A DNA stretch of 64,000 nt from assembly GCA_000721375.1 (NCBI GenBank), contig JOGW01000008.1, forward strand, positions 1-64,000. Reading direction: 5' to 3'. Under the pieces are notes generated by a model. It made no database searches. It saw only the letters and a list, made by a program, of their open reading frames with translations, and was not told where the DNA came from. Positions 42,708-51,243 of the stretch are shown here, piece by piece; the stretch's first letter is position 1, and each line of letters begins with the position of its first letter. This DNA is from Streptomyces sp. NRRL B-3428 (lineage in GTDB: Bacteria; Actinomycetota; Actinomycetes; Streptomycetales; Streptomycetaceae). The position numbers were made by a program, and so were the translations under genes.

Positions 42708-43688
42708 TCAGACCCCCGCCGGAAGCTTCGGTGCGGGAATACCGACGGTCTGCGCCGGAAGCTTCGGCGCGGGGATACCGACGGTCTGCGGCTGCGCACC
42801 GACCGAGGTGTGCCAGGCGACGGCCAGCGAGTCCGGAGTCCAGCCGCCACCCGAGTACGAGGCCGCGATCTCCTGCGGGTGGGACCAGAGGGTGACGCGG
42901 TCACCGCCGATGCCGATCGCCTGGCCGGTGATGTCGCGTGCGGCCTCGGAGGCGAGGAACGGAATCAGCGCCGCACAGTCCTCCGGGGTGCCGAAGCCTT
43001 CTCCCTGGCGCAGGAAGTCGGGCAGCGGCGAGCCGTCCTTCGCGGCCTCGATGTACGGCGCGAAGGCGGGGATGCTCTCGGTCATCGCGGTGGCGGCCAC
43101 CGGCACGATCGCGTTGACGGTGATGCCCGCCCGCCCCAGCTCCAGGGACCATGTACGGGCCATCGCCGCGATCCCGGCCTTGGCTGCCGCGTAGTTCGTC
43201 TGCCCGAAGTTTCCGCGCTGCCCGGCCGGCGAGCCCACGAGTACGAGCGTGCCGCCCTCCCCCTGCTCCCGCATGCGTACGGCGGCGGCGCGGGCGCAGG
43301 TGAAGGTGCCGCGCAGATGCGTGGCGATCACGGCGTCGAAGTCGTCGTCGGTCATCTTCCACAGCACCTTGTCGCGCAGGATGCCGGCGTTGGTGACCAG
43401 GACGTCGAGGCGCCCGAACTCGGCGACGGCGCGCTCGACGAGCCGCTCGGCGGCCTCACCGCCGCCCACCGCGACGACCTCGGCCACGGCCCGGCCGCCC
43501 TCTTCGGTGATCTCCTCCACGGCGGCTTCGGCGGCGGCCTCGTCGGCGTCGTTCACGACCACCGCGGCGCCGTGCGCGGCGAGAGCGTGGGCGTAGGCGA
43601 GGCCGAGACCCCGGCCGCCGCCGGTGACTATGGCGACCTTGCCGGTGAGGTCGATGCGATCTCTGCGGTCTCTGCGGGCGATGGACAT
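42708..43688 (-). CDS. Short-chain dehydrogenase/reductase with repeated C-terminal tail
   Basis: A 326-residue SDR of the 3-hydroxyacyl-CoA dehydrogenase type. NAD(P) motif TGGGRGLGLAYAHALA (about 22-37), LVTNAGILRD, catalytic Ser in LVGSPAGQRG and YAAAKAG (Tyr-x-x-x-Lys) are present. The Asp in VVNDAD suggests NAD preference. After the SDR core (about 1-260) comes an extra tail ending in two copies of QTVGIPAPKLPA, created by a roughly 36-base tandem duplication at the gene's 3' end. It is the first gene of the catabolic operon, controlled by the divergent MarR gene. Confidence 0.92.
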   Translation of the reverse strand: MSIARRDRRDRIDLTGKVAIVTGGGRGLGLAYAHALAAHGAAVVVNDADEAAAEAAVEEITEEGGRAVAEVVAVGGGEAAERLVERAVAEFGRLDVLVTNAGILRDKVLWKMTDDDFDAVIATHLRGTFTCARAAAVRMREQGEGGTLVLVGSPAGQRGNFGQTNYAAAKAGIAAMARTWSLELGRAGITVNAIVPVAATAMTESIPAFAPYIEAAKDGSPLPDFLRQGEGFGTPEDCAALIPFLASEAARDITGQAIGIGGDRVTLWSHPQEIAASYSGGGWTPDSLAVAWHTSVGAQPQTVGIPAPKLPAQTVGIPAPKLPAGV

Positions 43689-43798
43689 GGCTCATCCCTT
43701 GGACGGTGGACCGGATCCGGGCACTGGGCCTTGATCCGCGCACTGTGCCGGATCCGAGCGCCGGGCCGGATCGACGCCGTGGTCCGGCGTCGCAACGA

Positions 43799-43835
43799 AA
43801 GCTAGGAACAATCATTGTTGATGTCAATGGTTGTT
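43799..43835 (-). promoter_or_regulatory. MarR operator overlapping the promoter of the catabolic operon
   Basis: AACAATCATTG (43807-43817) and CAATGGTTGTT (43825-43835) form a dyad with one mismatch around a seven-base centre. On the minus strand a -35 TTGACA (43827-43822) lies at the dyad centre and a -10 TAGCTT (43804-43799) follows after 17 bases. Repressor binding would therefore block polymerase directly. The right arm also overlaps the -35 TTGTTG (43831-43836) of the divergent MarR promoter. Confidence 0.85.
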
Positions 43836-43866
43836 GGTAGCCGCTGTCTACGGCAGACTGCTCTCC

Positions 43867-44322
43867 ATGAATGCGAACGAACCCTGGATGCGAGCCCTGC
43901 AGACCGACCCGGGGTATCTGCTCTACCGGCTCGGCCTGCGCTCCGGGCAGCTCTTCAACGCGGCGCTGCAGGAGCACGGCCTGCGCCTGCGCCACCACGC
44001 CGTTCTGCGCTATCTGGGAATGGCCGAAGAGGGGGCGCTGCAGCGCGAGTTGAGCACTCGGCTCGGATACGACCCGAGCGCGATGGTGGCCCTCGTCGAC
44101 GATCTGCAAAAGGCGGGCCTCGCCGAGCGCCGCCCCTCCCCCGGCGACCGCCGCAACCGCGTGGTCCACCTCACGGACGAGGGCCGCGCGTTCCTCAAGG
44201 AGACGGAGACGGCCACGGGCGAGGTCAGCGCGGAACTGCTCGCCCCGCTCGGCCCCGACGAGCGGGCCACGCTCCTGGAGCTGCTCCAGCGGATCGCGGA
44301 GCCGGGGCTGGCGGGCCAGTAG
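43867..44322 (+). CDS. MarR-family transcriptional regulator
   Basis: A 151-residue winged-helix repressor. Helix-turn-helix and wing fall at about 50-110 (HHAVLRYLGMAEEGALQRELSTRLGYDPSAMVALVDDLQKAGLAERRPSPGDRRNRVVHLTDEG), flanked by dimerisation helices. It is divergent from the SDR operon with a clear dyad in the shared promoter and should respond to an operon substrate such as an acid or acyl-CoA. TTGTTG, a 17-base spacer and CAGACT (43854-43859) put the transcript start at about ATG 43867, so the message is likely leaderless. TTG 43831 is an unlikely earlier start because it lies inside the operator. Confidence 0.93.
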   Translation: MNANEPWMRALQTDPGYLLYRLGLRSGQLFNAALQEHGLRLRHHAVLRYLGMAEEGALQRELSTRLGYDPSAMVALVDDLQKAGLAERRPSPGDRRNRVVHLTDEGRAFLKETETATGEVSAELLAPLGPDERATLLELLQRIAEPGLAGQ

Positions 44323-44337
44323 CACCCCGGGAAACGC

Positions 44338-44375
44338 CGAAGGCCCTCTCCTCGATCACGAGGAGAGGGCCTTCG
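44338..44375. terminator. Bidirectional terminator between marR and tRNA-Pro
   Basis: A perfect 17-base stem (44338-44354 with 44359-44375) with loop ATCA. It lies about 30 bases from the 3' end of the tRNA and 15 bases after the MarR stop, so it can end both transcripts. Confidence 0.85.
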
Positions 44376-44403
44376 AACTGCGGAAACTCTTCCGACATCA
44401 CTG

Positions 44404-44477
<74 letters not shown>

Positions 44478-44615
44478 GTGCTCGCTGACCTGGGGTTTCC
44501 CCTGGCCGAACGACCACGGAAACAATACCGCACTTGGACCGGTGGTCGTGAACCCGTTTATCCGGCGATCACCCCGAGCCGCCGGTCCAGGGCCTTCGAC
44601 CGGCAGGCATGGCGT

Positions 44616-45254
44616 TCAGTCGCCGAGGGCGAGCCGGACACCGAATGCCGCGATGACCGTCCCGGTGACCCGGTCGAGCAGACGACGGGCCTCGGGCTTT
44701 CGCAGCCAGCCGTGCAGCACACGGGCACCTGCGATGAGGACGGTCGACCACAGCAGACCGAGGAGGACGTGCACCGCGGTGAGAAGCAGCCCCATGGCGA
44801 AGTGGTTCGCGCCGGCGGGGATGAACTGGGGCAGGACGGCGACGTAGAAGGCGCCCATCTTCGGATTGAGGAGGTTGGTGAGCGTCCCCTGGCGCCAGCC
44901 GCCCGCGGCCGAGTCCTTCTCCGCGAGGAGATCGGAGTCGGGGACGCCGGACGCGGACCGGCCGCGGAAGGTCTCCCGCAGCATGCGGACGCCGATCCAG
45001 ACGAGATAGACGGCGCCGACCCAGCGCAACGTCACATAGGCGAGGTGGGAGGCCGTGAAGAGCGCGGTCACTCCCAAAGAGGTGAGCGCTCCCCACAGGA
45101 GCGTGCCGGACTGGATTCCGAGGACGACTCCCCACGCCCTCCGGCGTCGGCCGAGAGCCGAAGTACGCAGAATCAGCGCGGTGTCGAGACCGGGTGTCAG
45201 CGTGAGAAGCCCTACGACCAGGGCGAACGACCACAGCGAAGTACTCATAGCCAT
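44616..45254 (-). CDS. LysE/RhtB family amino-acid exporter
   Basis: A 212-residue membrane protein with five or six helices. The family signature lies in the first segment (FALVVGLLTLTPGLDTALILRTSALGRRRRAWGVVLG, residues 8-45), with LLNPKMGAFYVAVLPQF (about 128-144) as the second conserved loop. These proteins export basic or neutral amino acids and related metabolites. It is probably single-gene and ends about 140 bases after the tRNA region on the same strand. Confidence 0.93.
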   Translation of the reverse strand: MAMSTSLWSFALVVGLLTLTPGLDTALILRTSALGRRRRAWGVVLGIQSGTLLWGALTSLGVTALFTASHLAYVTLRWVGAVYLVWIGVRMLRETFRGRSASGVPDSDLLAEKDSAAGGWRQGTLTNLLNPKMGAFYVAVLPQFIPAGANHFAMGLLLTAVHVLLGLLWSTVLIAGARVLHGWLRKPEARRLLDRVTGTVIAAFGVRLALGD

Positions 45255-45299
45255 GGACGGCCAGCCTACGACACCGCCCTGGCGACCATCCCCGCTCCC

Positions 45300-45674
45300 C
45301 TACGCCCCGGCCACTCCCAGCTCCGGGTGCAGCTCCAGAAGTCGCGGCGGCGCGGCCTGCAGCCACGAGTCCGTGAGGATGGCCCGCAGCTCGTCCAGGT
45401 CGTCGAGCGCGGCGAGCCGCACCCTCACCCAGGCGAAGGACGCCTCGTGGTCGGCGATCCAGAACTTCTCCGGCTCGGCGAGCGCCAGCTCGTCGCGCTC
45501 CTCCTTGGGGCAGCGCACGGCGATCGAGGTCTCTTCCTCGGGCATGGTGGCGAACATCTTCCCCGCGACCCTGAAGGTCGGCATCGACCAGGCGATCTTC
45601 TCCGTGGTCTCCGGCAGTCCCAGCGCGATGGCGCGGGCGTCGTCCGATGTGGGGGCGGTGGCACGTGCGGTCAT
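45300..45674 (-). CDS. MmcQ/YjbR family DNA-binding-like protein
   Basis: A 124-residue protein of the MmcQ/YjbR (DUF419) family: ARAIALGLPETTEKIAWSMPTFRVAGKMFATM, then EKFWIADHEASFAWVRVRLAALDDLDELRAILTDSWLQAAPPRL. The fold resembles a CyaY-like double-wing motif. No firm function is known. ATG 45674 is preferred; the longer frame upstream is low complexity. Confidence 0.88.
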   Translation of the reverse strand: MTARATAPTSDDARAIALGLPETTEKIAWSMPTFRVAGKMFATMPEEETSIAVRCPKEERDELALAEPEKFWIADHEASFAWVRVRLAALDDLDELRAILTDSWLQAAPPRLLELHPELGVAGA

Positions 45675-45808
45675 GGCTCCGAAGGTACGACACGTCACTG
45701 ACACCCGGACACGGCAGCGGCACCCACCACGTCTCCACCAAGTCCCGCCACGTCCCACCACGTCCCGCCCGGCCCCAACTCCCGTACGCCCTAAGACATC
45801 CCGCCCCA

Positions 45809-45866
45809 TTGACCCCTCCGATGTCTCGAACCTACGCTGAGCGACTGCACGTCAGAAAGCGCTTTC
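45809..45866 (+). promoter_or_regulatory. Promoter and LacI-type operator of the ThuA/dehydrogenase fusion operon
   Basis: A -35 TTGACC (45809-45814) and -10 TACGCT (45833-45838) are 18 bases apart. The perfect 12-base palindrome GAAAGCGCTTTC (45855-45866) begins about ten bases after the expected transcription start, a typical roadblock position for LacI-family repressors. It shares the AAGCGCT core with the sites at 35692 and 53350. Confidence 0.8.
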
Positions 45867-45940
45867 CACGCACCGCCCGTACCGCCTGCACCGGATGAGC
45901 CGACGGCACGCAGCCGTACCCCTAGACAGCGGGAGCGCGC

Positions 45941-48900
45941 ATGAGCAACCCCCCGAACGGCATGCCCCTACGAAGAACTCTGCGGCCGCTGACCACCCTC
46001 GCGGCCCTGTTCGCCCTGGTCCTGGCCCTGCTCGTATCGCTGCCCGAACAAGCCCGGGCCGCCGCACCGTTCCGCGTTCTGGTCTTCTCGAAGATCACCA
46101 ATTTCGATCATGAGTCACGGGCCGCCGGAGTCGAGGCGGTGAAGAAGCTCGGCGCCGAAAACGGTTTCGAGGTCGAGGCCACCGAGGACGCGGCGGCCTT
46201 CACGGACGAGAACCTGGCGAGGTTCCAGGCCGTCGTCTTCAACAACACCAACTCCACGCCCGAAACCGGCGATCTGCTCGACGCCGGCCAGCGGGCCGCC
46301 TTCCAGACGTACATCCGCGCGGGCGGCGGCTATGTCGGACTGCACGCGGCCAGCGCGAGTGAACGCGACTGGGACTGGTACGAGGGTCTGGTCGGCGCGA
46401 TCTTCGACAAGCATCCGGCCGTGCAGACCGGCCGGATCAAGGTGCTCGACCAGGCGCACCCCTCCACGAAGGGCCTTCCGCAGCTCTGGGAGCGCACGGA
46501 GGAGTGGTACAACTGGCGCACCAATCCCACGGGCAAGGTGCACACCCTCGCGCAGATCAAGGTGCGCGACGGGATCGACGGCCTGGACGAGGGCGTCGAC
46601 CACCCGTACTCCTGGTGCCAGAACTATGACGGCGGACGCTCCTGGTTCACCGCCGGCGGGCATGCCTCATCGGCCTTCCAGGAGGAGTACTTCCTCAAGC
46701 ATCTGCTCGGCGGCATCCAGTGGGCCGCAGGCGACAAGCCCGGCGACTGCACCGCCAACAAGACCAGCGCCTTCCAGCGCACTCCCCTGGCGACCAGCGA
46801 TCTGGCCGACCCGTTCGAGCTTGCCGTGGCCCCGGACCGGCGGGTGTTCTTCATCCAGCGCACAGGCAAGCTGAAGATCATCAACCAGGAGAACCTGAAG
46901 GTCACCACCGCGCTCGACTTCGCGTACACGCCGGAGATGACCAGCCAGTCGGACGGCCTGCTCGGGCTCACGCTCGACCCGAAGTTCGAGGAGAACCACT
47001 GGCTCTATCTGCTGCATTCCGACAAGACGGAGAAGCAGCTGAATCTCTCGCGGTTCACCGAGGCGGGCGGCAAGGTCGATCCGGCCAGTGAGAAGCGGCT
47101 GTTGACGATTCCCACGTATCGCGGCGAAGGGCGCGCGAATTCCCATATGGCGGGTTCGCTGACCTTCGACAAGGCCGGGAACCTCTACGCCGCTACCGGT
47201 GACAACACCGACCCGTTCGCCTCCGACGGCTTCTCGCCGATCGACGAGCAGGCGGGCCGCCGCGCCTGGGACGCCCAGGGCACCTCGGGCAATACGAACG
47301 ATCTGCGCGGCAAGATCCTGCGCATCACGCCCGAGGACGACGGCAGTTACTCGGTCCCCGAGGGCAATCTCTTCGCTCCGGGCACGGACAAGACGCGGCC
47401 CGAGATCTATGCGATGGGGCTGCGCAACCCGTTCCGCATCACCACCGACCCGCACTCGGGCGCGCTCCTGGTCGCCGACTACGGGCCCGACGCACGCGCC
47501 GCCGTCGCGAACCGCGGCCCCGAGGGCACGGTCGAGTACAGCCGTGTCACCAAGGCCGGAAACCTCGGCTGGCCTTACTGCGTGGGCAGCAACACCCCGT
47601 TCAACGACTACGACTTCGCGACCAAGACCTCCGGCGCGAAGTTCGACTGCGCGGCACTCAAGAACGATTCGCCGAACAATACGGGTCTGACGGATCTGCC
47701 CGCCGCACAGCCGGCGACCGTCTGGTACGCGTACTCGGCCTCGGCGGAATTCCCCGAGCTCGGCACCGGGGGCGGCGGCCCGATGAGCGGTCCCGTCTAC
47801 GACTACGACCCGGACAACGCGTATCGCACGAAGTTCCCCGAGTATTTCGAGGGGAAGTGGATCAATTACGAGCTGACCCGTAAGTGGTTCAAGACCTTCT
47901 CGATCCAGGAGAAGGACCAGACGTTCACCGATCCGCGCTTCCCCGCGGCGAAGGCGGGCGATCTGCAGTCCATCAACACCGTGTTCGGCGACATGAAATG
48001 GAACCAGCCCTTCGACGCCGACTTCGGTCCCGACGGGGCGCTCTATGTCATCGACTTCGGGCTCGGCAGCGGCACCGGTCGCGGCGGAAGCAACGAGGGT
48101 TCGGGGATCTACCGGATCGACTACGTCGGCGACAACAAGCTCCCGGACGCGCGGGCCGCGGCCACCCCGGACACCGGCAAGGTGCCGCTGACCGTGCAGT
48201 TCTCCAGTGCGGGTTCGGGCATTCCGGGCGGCGGCGACCTCACGTACGCCTGGGACTTCGACGGGAACGGGAGCACGGACTCCACCGAGGCCAACCCGAC
48301 GCATGTGTACACCGAGAAGGGCCAGTTCACCGCCCGGCTGAAGGTGACCGCGCCCGGCGATCTCACGGCGCTCGCCGTGCAGGACGTCACGGTGGGCAAC
48401 ACCCGGCCGGTGGTGACCATCCAACAGCCGCCCAACGGTGGTCTGTTCGCCTTCGGCGACACCATCCCCTTCGAGGTCAAGGTGAAGGACCCGGAGGACG
48501 GCAAGGTCGACTGCTCGCGGGTGGTCGTCCAGTCTCAGCTCGGCCATGACACCCATCTGCACCCGCTGGACAACTACACGGGCTGCCGAGGCGAGATCGC
48601 CACGGACGCCGGTGACAGCCACGGTCCGGGACAGAATCTGTATTACGGGATCAGCGCCCAGTACGAGGACAAGGGCGGCTCCGGCGGAGTGCCCGCGCTG
48701 ACCGGTTCGTCCTCACTGACACTGCGTACGACGTTCCGTGAGGCCGAGCACTTCACGGCCACCGGCGGCGCCAACAAGGGCGCCGAGATCGGCAGCCGTA
48801 CGGACGCCTCCGCGGGCAAGCGGCTCATCGAGATCGAGAACGGCGACTGGGTGACCTTCGACCCGACCGACTTCAAGGGCATCGATTCGGTGACCGTCGG

Positions 48901-49423
48901 CGCGGCGTCCGGAGGCCTCGGCGGGGACATCGAGTTCCGCGCGGGCTCGCCCACGGGGACCCTGGTCGGCAAGGTGACCATCCCCAACACCGGCAGCTAC
49001 AGCAACTTCATCTCGCCCACGACCGCGCTCACGGATCTGGGAGAGACCACGAAGTTGTACGCCGTGTTCACCAACCCCGCGTGGACCCCGGACAAGCCCG
49101 ATCTCCTCACCCTCGACTGGCTGCACTTCAACGGGCCGGGCGTGGAGAGGACCGGCGGTACGAAGGTCGAGCTGGCCCACGAGCAGACGGCCGGTGCGGT
49201 CAAGCTGACCAGCGAGATCCGCGTCGCCCCTGGCCGGCAGATCGCCTCGTACCACTGGGACTTCGGTGACAACACCAAGCCCGCGGGCGAGGAGGGCGCG
49301 AGCGCCGAGCACACCTACGCCCGTCCGGGCCCGTACACGGCCCGCCTGACCGTCACCGACGACAAGGGCGACACGACTACCGGCTCGGTGCGGATCACCG
49401 TGGCCCAAGGAGGCACGGCATGA
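45941..49423 (+). CDS. Secreted ThuA / sugar dehydrogenase / PKD / CBM6-type fusion
   Basis: An 1160-residue exported multidomain protein. Order: signal peptide (1-41), ThuA-like class I amidotransferase fold (about 43-262, FRVLVFSKITNFDHESRAAGVEAV, GGGYVGLHAASASERDWDWYEGLVGA), glucose/sorbosone dehydrogenase propeller (about 275-726, DGLLGLTLDPKF, LRGKILRITPEDDG, YAMGLRNPFRI, GPDGALYVIDFG), PKD domain (about 733-820, TYAWDFDGNGSTDS), an Ig-like stretch (about 820-930), a CBM6-like carbohydrate-binding module (about 933-1066, REAEHFTATGG, DWLHFNGPG) and a second PKD (about 1067-1158). It likely binds a polysaccharide and oxidises or modifies sugars. ATG 45941 has GGGAG upstream. It overlaps the next gene by ATGA. 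Confidence 0.9.
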   Translation: MSNPPNGMPLRRTLRPLTTLAALFALVLALLVSLPEQARAAAPFRVLVFSKITNFDHESRAAGVEAVKKLGAENGFEVEATEDAAAFTDENLARFQAVVFNNTNSTPETGDLLDAGQRAAFQTYIRAGGGYVGLHAASASERDWDWYEGLVGAIFDKHPAVQTGRIKVLDQAHPSTKGLPQLWERTEEWYNWRTNPTGKVHTLAQIKVRDGIDGLDEGVDHPYSWCQNYDGGRSWFTAGGHASSAFQEEYFLKHLLGGIQWAAGDKPGDCTANKTSAFQRTPLATSDLADPFELAVAPDRRVFFIQRTGKLKIINQENLKVTTALDFAYTPEMTSQSDGLLGLTLDPKFEENHWLYLLHSDKTEKQLNLSRFTEAGGKVDPASEKRLLTIPTYRGEGRANSHMAGSLTFDKAGNLYAATGDNTDPFASDGFSPIDEQAGRRAWDAQGTSGNTNDLRGKILRITPEDDGSYSVPEGNLFAPGTDKTRPEIYAMGLRNPFRITTDPHSGALLVADYGPDARAAVANRGPEGTVEYSRVTKAGNLGWPYCVGSNTPFNDYDFATKTSGAKFDCAALKNDSPNNTGLTDLPAAQPATVWYAYSASAEFPELGTGGGGPMSGPVYDYDPDNAYRTKFPEYFEGKWINYELTRKWFKTFSIQEKDQTFTDPRFPAAKAGDLQSINTVFGDMKWNQPFDADFGPDGALYVIDFGLGSGTGRGGSNEGSGIYRIDYVGDNKLPDARAAATPDTGKVPLTVQFSSAGSGIPGGGDLTYAWDFDGNGSTDSTEANPTHVYTEKGQFTARLKVTAPGDLTALAVQDVTVGNTRPVVTIQQPPNGGLFAFGDTIPFEVKVKDPEDGKVDCSRVVVQSQLGHDTHLHPLDNYTGCRGEIATDAGDSHGPGQNLYYGISAQYEDKGGSGGVPALTGSSSLTLRTTFREAEHFTATGGANKGAEIGSRTDASAGKRLIEIENGDWVTFDPTDFKGIDSVTVGAASGGLGGDIEFRAGSPTGTLVGKVTIPNTGSYSNFISPTTALTDLGETTKLYAVFTNPAWTPDKPDLLTLDWLHFNGPGVERTGGTKVELAHEQTAGAVKLTSEIRVAPGRQIASYHWDFGDNTKPAGEEGASAEHTYARPGPYTARLTVTDDKGDTTTGSVRITVAQGGTA

Positions 49424-50295
49424 CGCCGAAGCTGAACAGACGGGCCTTCCTGGGGACGTCCCTGGGACTCGCGGCCGCGGCCGGTATCGCCACGACTCCG
49501 GCGTACGCCTCGGACATCGACACCGTTGCCGGGCGCTGCAGGGTGATCCCGCACGGCGGTATCGGTATGCACCTCTACACGATGCGCACCCCGCTCGCGA
49601 CGGACTTCCCCGGCACCTTGGAGCAGCTCGCCGAGATCGGTTACGCCACCGTCGGGGTGAGCGGACGGCACGGCAACAGCGCCACGGCGATCCGTTCGTT
49701 CCTGGACCGGACGGGTCTACGCGCCGTCCTCGAGCACATCGCCTACACCACGCTGACCGGTGCGGGACTTCCCCAGGTCCTGGAGGATCTGCACACGCTC
49801 GGCGCCAAGTGGCCGGTGGTGCCGAGCCTGCCGGGCTCGATGCACACACCGGCCGGATTCCGGGAGGCGGCAAGGGAGTTCAACCGGATCGGGCAGGCCT
49901 CGCGCGACGCCGGGCTCGGTCCGGTGCAGTTCCACAACCACGGGCTCGACCACGCGGTCGTGGACGGCGAGAACCTGTACGAGATCCTGCTCGCGGAGAC
50001 CGATCCGCATCTGGTCGCCTTCGAGCTGGATGTGTACTGGGCGACGAAGGGCGGCGCGGACCCCGCACGCTTCTTCATCGAGCACCCTCGGCGCTTCCCC
50101 GCCCTGCACGTCAAGGACATGGCGCCGGACGGGGGTTTCGCCGATGTGGGCTCCGGGGTCCTGGACTTCGCGGCGATGTTCGACAACGCGCACATCGGCG
50201 GTGTCCGGCAGTGGCTGGTCGAGCACGACACCCCGGCCGACCCGTTCGCCACGGCGCGCAACAGCTACAGGCACCTGGCGGCGCTGAGGTACTGA
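49420..50295 (+). CDS. Tat-exported sugar phosphate isomerase/epimerase-family TIM barrel
   Basis: A 291-residue protein. A Tat signal (LNRRAFLGTSLGLAAAAG, cleavage near AYAS) leads to an AP-endonuclease 2/IolE-type TIM barrel with metal ligands in FHNHGLDH (about 168-175), ELDVYWATKGG (about 204-214) and ALHVKDMAPDG (about 228-238). As it is exported, sugar phosphates are an unlikely substrate. Relatives of this fold act on inosose or on 3-keto-glycosides, which the sugar dehydrogenase encoded just upstream could generate; that is an inference. Translation is coupled to the upstream gene (ATGA at 49420-49423). Confidence 0.88.
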   Translation: MTPKLNRRAFLGTSLGLAAAAGIATTPAYASDIDTVAGRCRVIPHGGIGMHLYTMRTPLATDFPGTLEQLAEIGYATVGVSGRHGNSATAIRSFLDRTGLRAVLEHIAYTTLTGAGLPQVLEDLHTLGAKWPVVPSLPGSMHTPAGFREAAREFNRIGQASRDAGLGPVQFHNHGLDHAVVDGENLYEILLAETDPHLVAFELDVYWATKGGADPARFFIEHPRRFPALHVKDMAPDGGFADVGSGVLDFAAMFDNAHIGGVRQWLVEHDTPADPFATARNSYRHLAALRY

Positions 50296-50314
50296 AGCAC
50301 TGAAGCACTGAAGC
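50291..50314. repeat. Triple 8-bp tandem repeat at the stop codon
   Basis: ACTGAAGC occurs three times in a row, the first copy containing the TGA stop of the isomerase-like gene. Slippage here changes only the 3' untranslated region. Confidence 0.8.
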
Positions 50315-50328
50315 AAGAAGAGCCCCGT

Positions 50329-50365
50329 CCCTTCGTCAGGAAGGGACGGGGCTCTCTCGCGTACG
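50329..50365. terminator. Bidirectional terminator hairpin
   Basis: AGAGCCCCGTCCCTTC (50329-50344) pairs with its reverse complement at 50350-50365 around a five-base loop. It separates the fusion operon from the convergent ABC importer genes. Confidence 0.85.
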
Positions 50366-50380
50366 GAACCCCGGCGGGAT

Positions 50381-51241
50381 TCAGTCGTTCTCCGCCGTGG
50401 TCCCGAGCAGTCCGCGGATATGTGTGGTCGCGTCGCGGAACTCCGCGCGGCCCATGGTCTCCGCGTAGTCCCGCTCGGCCGGCAGACCCACCTGGATGAT
50501 CTCCTGGACGGTGCCGGGTCGCGGGCTCATCACCACCACTCGGTCCGCGAGGTACACCGCCTCCGCGATGGAGTGCGTGACGAGGAGCACCGTGGTGCCC
50601 GTCTCCCGCCAGATCCGGCGAAGTTCGACGTTCATCTGCTCACGGGTGAGCGCGTCGAGTGCGCCGAACGGCTCGTCCATGAGCAGCACCGGAGGCCGGT
50701 GCAGCAGCGCGCGGCACAGGGCCACCCGCTGCTGCATACCGCCGGACAGCTCATGCGGGAGCGCGTCCTCGAAGCCTTCGAGTCCGGTCATACGGATGAG
50801 TTCGTCCGCCCGGGCCCGCGCCTGGGCGGCCGGGATCTTACGGATCTCCGCCTGCAGCAGGATGTTCTTGAGCGCCGAGCGCCACTCCAGAAGAGCGGCC
50901 CGCTGGAAGACGTATCCGATGTCATGGCGTGGCCCGGCTACCTGCTCGCCCTGCAGCCGTACCTCGCCCGACGAGGCCTTCAGCAGGCCCGCGACCAGCT
51001 TGAGCAGCGTCGACTTGCCGCACCCCGAAGGGCCGACGATGGCGACGAACTCGCCGGGTGTGACATCGAGCGAGACATCGGTGAGCGCGGTGACATCCCG
51101 CTTCTTGCTGCGGAACCGTACGGCGACGTCCGCGAGCCGCACGGCCGGTTCCCTGGCGCCTTCCACCACGTCGTCCTTGACGAGTTGCGTCATCTTCGCC
51201 CCGTCGGCCTGGTCGGTTTCCGACATCTGAGCTCGCGCCAT
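50381..51241 (-). CDS. ABC importer ATP-binding subunit (nitrate/sulfonate/NMT1 class)
   Basis: A 286-residue ATPase of the TauB/SsuB class: Walker A GPSGCGKSTLLKL (about 72-84), signature LSGGMQQRVALCRALLHRPPVLLMDEPFGALD (with Walker B) and switch His in LVTHSIAEAVYLAD. It drives uptake through the permease and binding protein encoded upstream (order on the minus strand: permease, binding protein, ATPase). It starts two bases after the stop of the binding-protein gene. Confidence 0.94.
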   Translation of the reverse strand: MARAQMSETDQADGAKMTQLVKDDVVEGAREPAVRLADVAVRFRSKKRDVTALTDVSLDVTPGEFVAIVGPSGCGKSTLLKLVAGLLKASSGEVRLQGEQVAGPRHDIGYVFQRAALLEWRSALKNILLQAEIRKIPAAQARARADELIRMTGLEGFEDALPHELSGGMQQRVALCRALLHRPPVLLMDEPFGALDALTREQMNVELRRIWRETGTTVLLVTHSIAEAVYLADRVVVMSPRPGTVQEIIQVGLPAERDYAETMGRAEFRDATTHIRGLLGTTAEND

Positions 51242-51243
51242 GA

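Noticed and set aside
46667..48622. About 651-codon frame antisense to the ThuA/dehydrogenase fusion
   Set aside because: Shadow frame; the plus-strand product has ordered domains and a signal peptide.
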